From Xylophilus sp. GW821-FHT01B05 (GTDB taxonomy: Bacteria > Pseudomonadota > Gammaproteobacteria > Burkholderiales > Burkholderiaceae_C): a stretch of 64,000 nucleotides of DNA. Positions 63,127 through 64,000 of this stretch are shown one piece after another. The notes beneath the pieces are model-generated. The model was given only the letters and a program-made list of their open reading frames with translations, made no database searches and had not been told where the DNA came from. Location of the stretch: NCBI GenBank assembly GCA_038961845.1, contig CP152408.1, positions 868,001 through 932,000 on the forward strand. Direction: 5' to 3'. The stretch's first letter is position 1. Every line of letters begins with the position of its first letter. A program made the position numbers and the translations under genes.

Positions 63127-64000
63127 TCAATAGCCCAAAGCCAAGCCGGTATTGCGCCGCGGATCATTCGCCCCATAAAACCGGTTGTTCCCCACCGGCT
63201 TGCCCCCCAGCGAGGGCGCGCCGACGATGATGGCGGCCAGGTGGTTGGCCGGCTGCGGGGCGCCCAGCTTGTGGCCCATCTGCTCCAGCAGCTTGCGCGT
63301 GTCGGGCGACAGCGCATAGGGCTCGACATTGGTCAGGTCGGGCAGCCATTGCTGGTGGAAGCGTGGCGCGTCCACCGCCTCTTGCACGTTCATGCCGTAG
63401 TCGATGGCGTTGAGCATGGTCAGCAGCACGGCGGTGATGATGCGGCTGCCGCCCGGCGTGCCCAGCACCATCACCGGCTTGCCGTCTTTGCTGACGATGG
63501 TCGGGCTCATGGACGACAGGGGGCGTTTGCCCGGGGCGATGGCATTGGCCTCGCCCTGCACCAGGCCGTAGATGTTGGGCACGCCGATCTTGGCGGTGAA
63601 GTCGTCCATCTCGTCGTTCAGCAGCACGCCAGTGCCGCCGGCCGTCACGCGCGCGCCAAACCAGTCGTTGAGCGTGTAGGTGACCGACACCGCATTGCCC
63701 CATTTGTCGGCAATCGAGTAGTGCGTGGTGTTGCTGCCCTCATGCGGCGCCACGCCGGGCTTGATGTCTTGCGAGACGCCGGCCTTGGCCGGGTCGATCA
63801 CGGCGCGGATCTTTTCCGCATAGGCCTTGTCCAGCAGGCGGTCGAGCGGGTTCTTCACGAAGTCCGGGTCGCCCAGGTAGCTGTTGCGGTCCACGTAGGC
63901 GTGGCGCATGGCCTCGATCTGGTAGTGCACCGCCTGCGCAGCGCCCCAGCCCAGCTCCTTCAGCGGGTAGCCCTCGAGGATGTTGAGCATCTCGCAGATC
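63127..64000 (-). CDS. ggt: gamma-glutamyltranspeptidase, C-terminal part (runs off the window)
   Basis: 291 codons of the 3' end are visible; the start lies beyond 64000. The self-cleavage site and catalytic Thr of the small subunit are in EGSNTTHYSIADKWG. The GTGVLLNDEMDDFT and ANAIAPGKRPLSSMSPTIV blocks bind the glutamyl group; LGTPGGSRIITAVLLTMLN follows. It is a periplasmic enzyme that hydrolyses or transfers gamma-glutamyl groups of glutathione. The signal peptide cannot be seen. Confidence 0.95.
   Translation of the reverse strand, partial: ICEMLNILEGYPLKELGWGAAQAVHYQIEAMRHAYVDRNSYLGDPDFVKNPLDRLLDKAYAEKIRAVIDPAKAGVSQDIKPGVAPHEGSNTTHYSIADKWGNAVSVTYTLNDWFGARVTAGGTGVLLNDEMDDFTAKIGVPNIYGLVQGEANAIAPGKRPLSSMSPTIVSKDGKPVMVLGTPGGSRIITAVLLTMLNAIDYGMNVQEAVDAPRFHQQWLPDLTNVEPYALSPDTRKLLEQMGHKLGAPQPANHLAAIIVGAPSLGGKPVGNNRFYGANDPRRNTGLALGY

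Overview
The window is high-GC DNA from a betaproteobacterium, most likely of the family Comamonadaceae (Acidovorax/Xylophilus/Delftia-like). The evidence is the gene content (a Bug/TctC binding protein, dctA, purT, ohr/ohrR, a phoH-ybeY pair, ruvA/ruvB) and several families of short dispersed palindromic repeats scattered between genes and, in two places, inside genes. No rRNA or tRNA gene was recognised.

Layout. 1-9100: end of a LuxR-type regulator, dctA, a secreted DUF3761 protein, htpG, an AlbA/Schlafen-type ATPase gene, and two LysE exporters with a GNAT acetyltransferase and a LysR regulator. 9200-17400: a Bug protein with an amidohydrolase, a K+/Na+ homeostasis block (CPA2 antiporter, Kbp-like K+ sensor, CPA1 antiporter), a SrkA-like kinase, and ohr with ohrR. 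17500-21600: 3-hydroxybutyryl-CoA dehydrogenase, a NodIJ-like ABC exporter, purT. 21800-27000: a large ATPase regulator converging on a two-component system. 27000-41150: amn, gor, dbpA, an ECF sigma/anti-sigma pair, OmpA/FecR, dtd, ybeY-phoH, ruvA, a secreted serine protease and ruvB. 41150-54680: a complete type I-F CRISPR-Cas locus. 54700-64000: a phosphatase, a TrpXYZ-like ABC importer, ttcA, a PIN toxin-antitoxin pair, folB-folM, a MidA-like methyltransferase and the end of a gamma-glutamyltranspeptidase.

The CRISPR locus is the centre of interest. On the minus strand it reads cas1, cas2-3, csy1, csy2, csy3, csy4, leader, array. Cas1, Cas2-3 and Csy4 keep their key catalytic and RNA-binding residues. 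The array had 35 repeats, but an IS66-family element with an 8-bp target duplication has landed inside one spacer and cut off the 16 leader-distal repeats. Three of those distal repeats carry point changes in the Csy4-recognised stem.

Between cas2-3 and csy1, in the orientation opposite to the array, lies a two-repeat mini-CRISPR. Its 26-nt spacer matches a site just upstream of the predicted csy1 promoter. That site has a CC PAM, and over the first 19 positions the only mismatches are at 6, 12 and 18, the bases flipped out of the guide-target duplex in Cascade-type complexes. A second, weaker CC-flanked site lies 22 bp further on. I read this as a CreR-type guide RNA through which the Csy complex represses its own operon, and possibly the guide gene itself. 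This is an inference from sequence and needs experimental testing.
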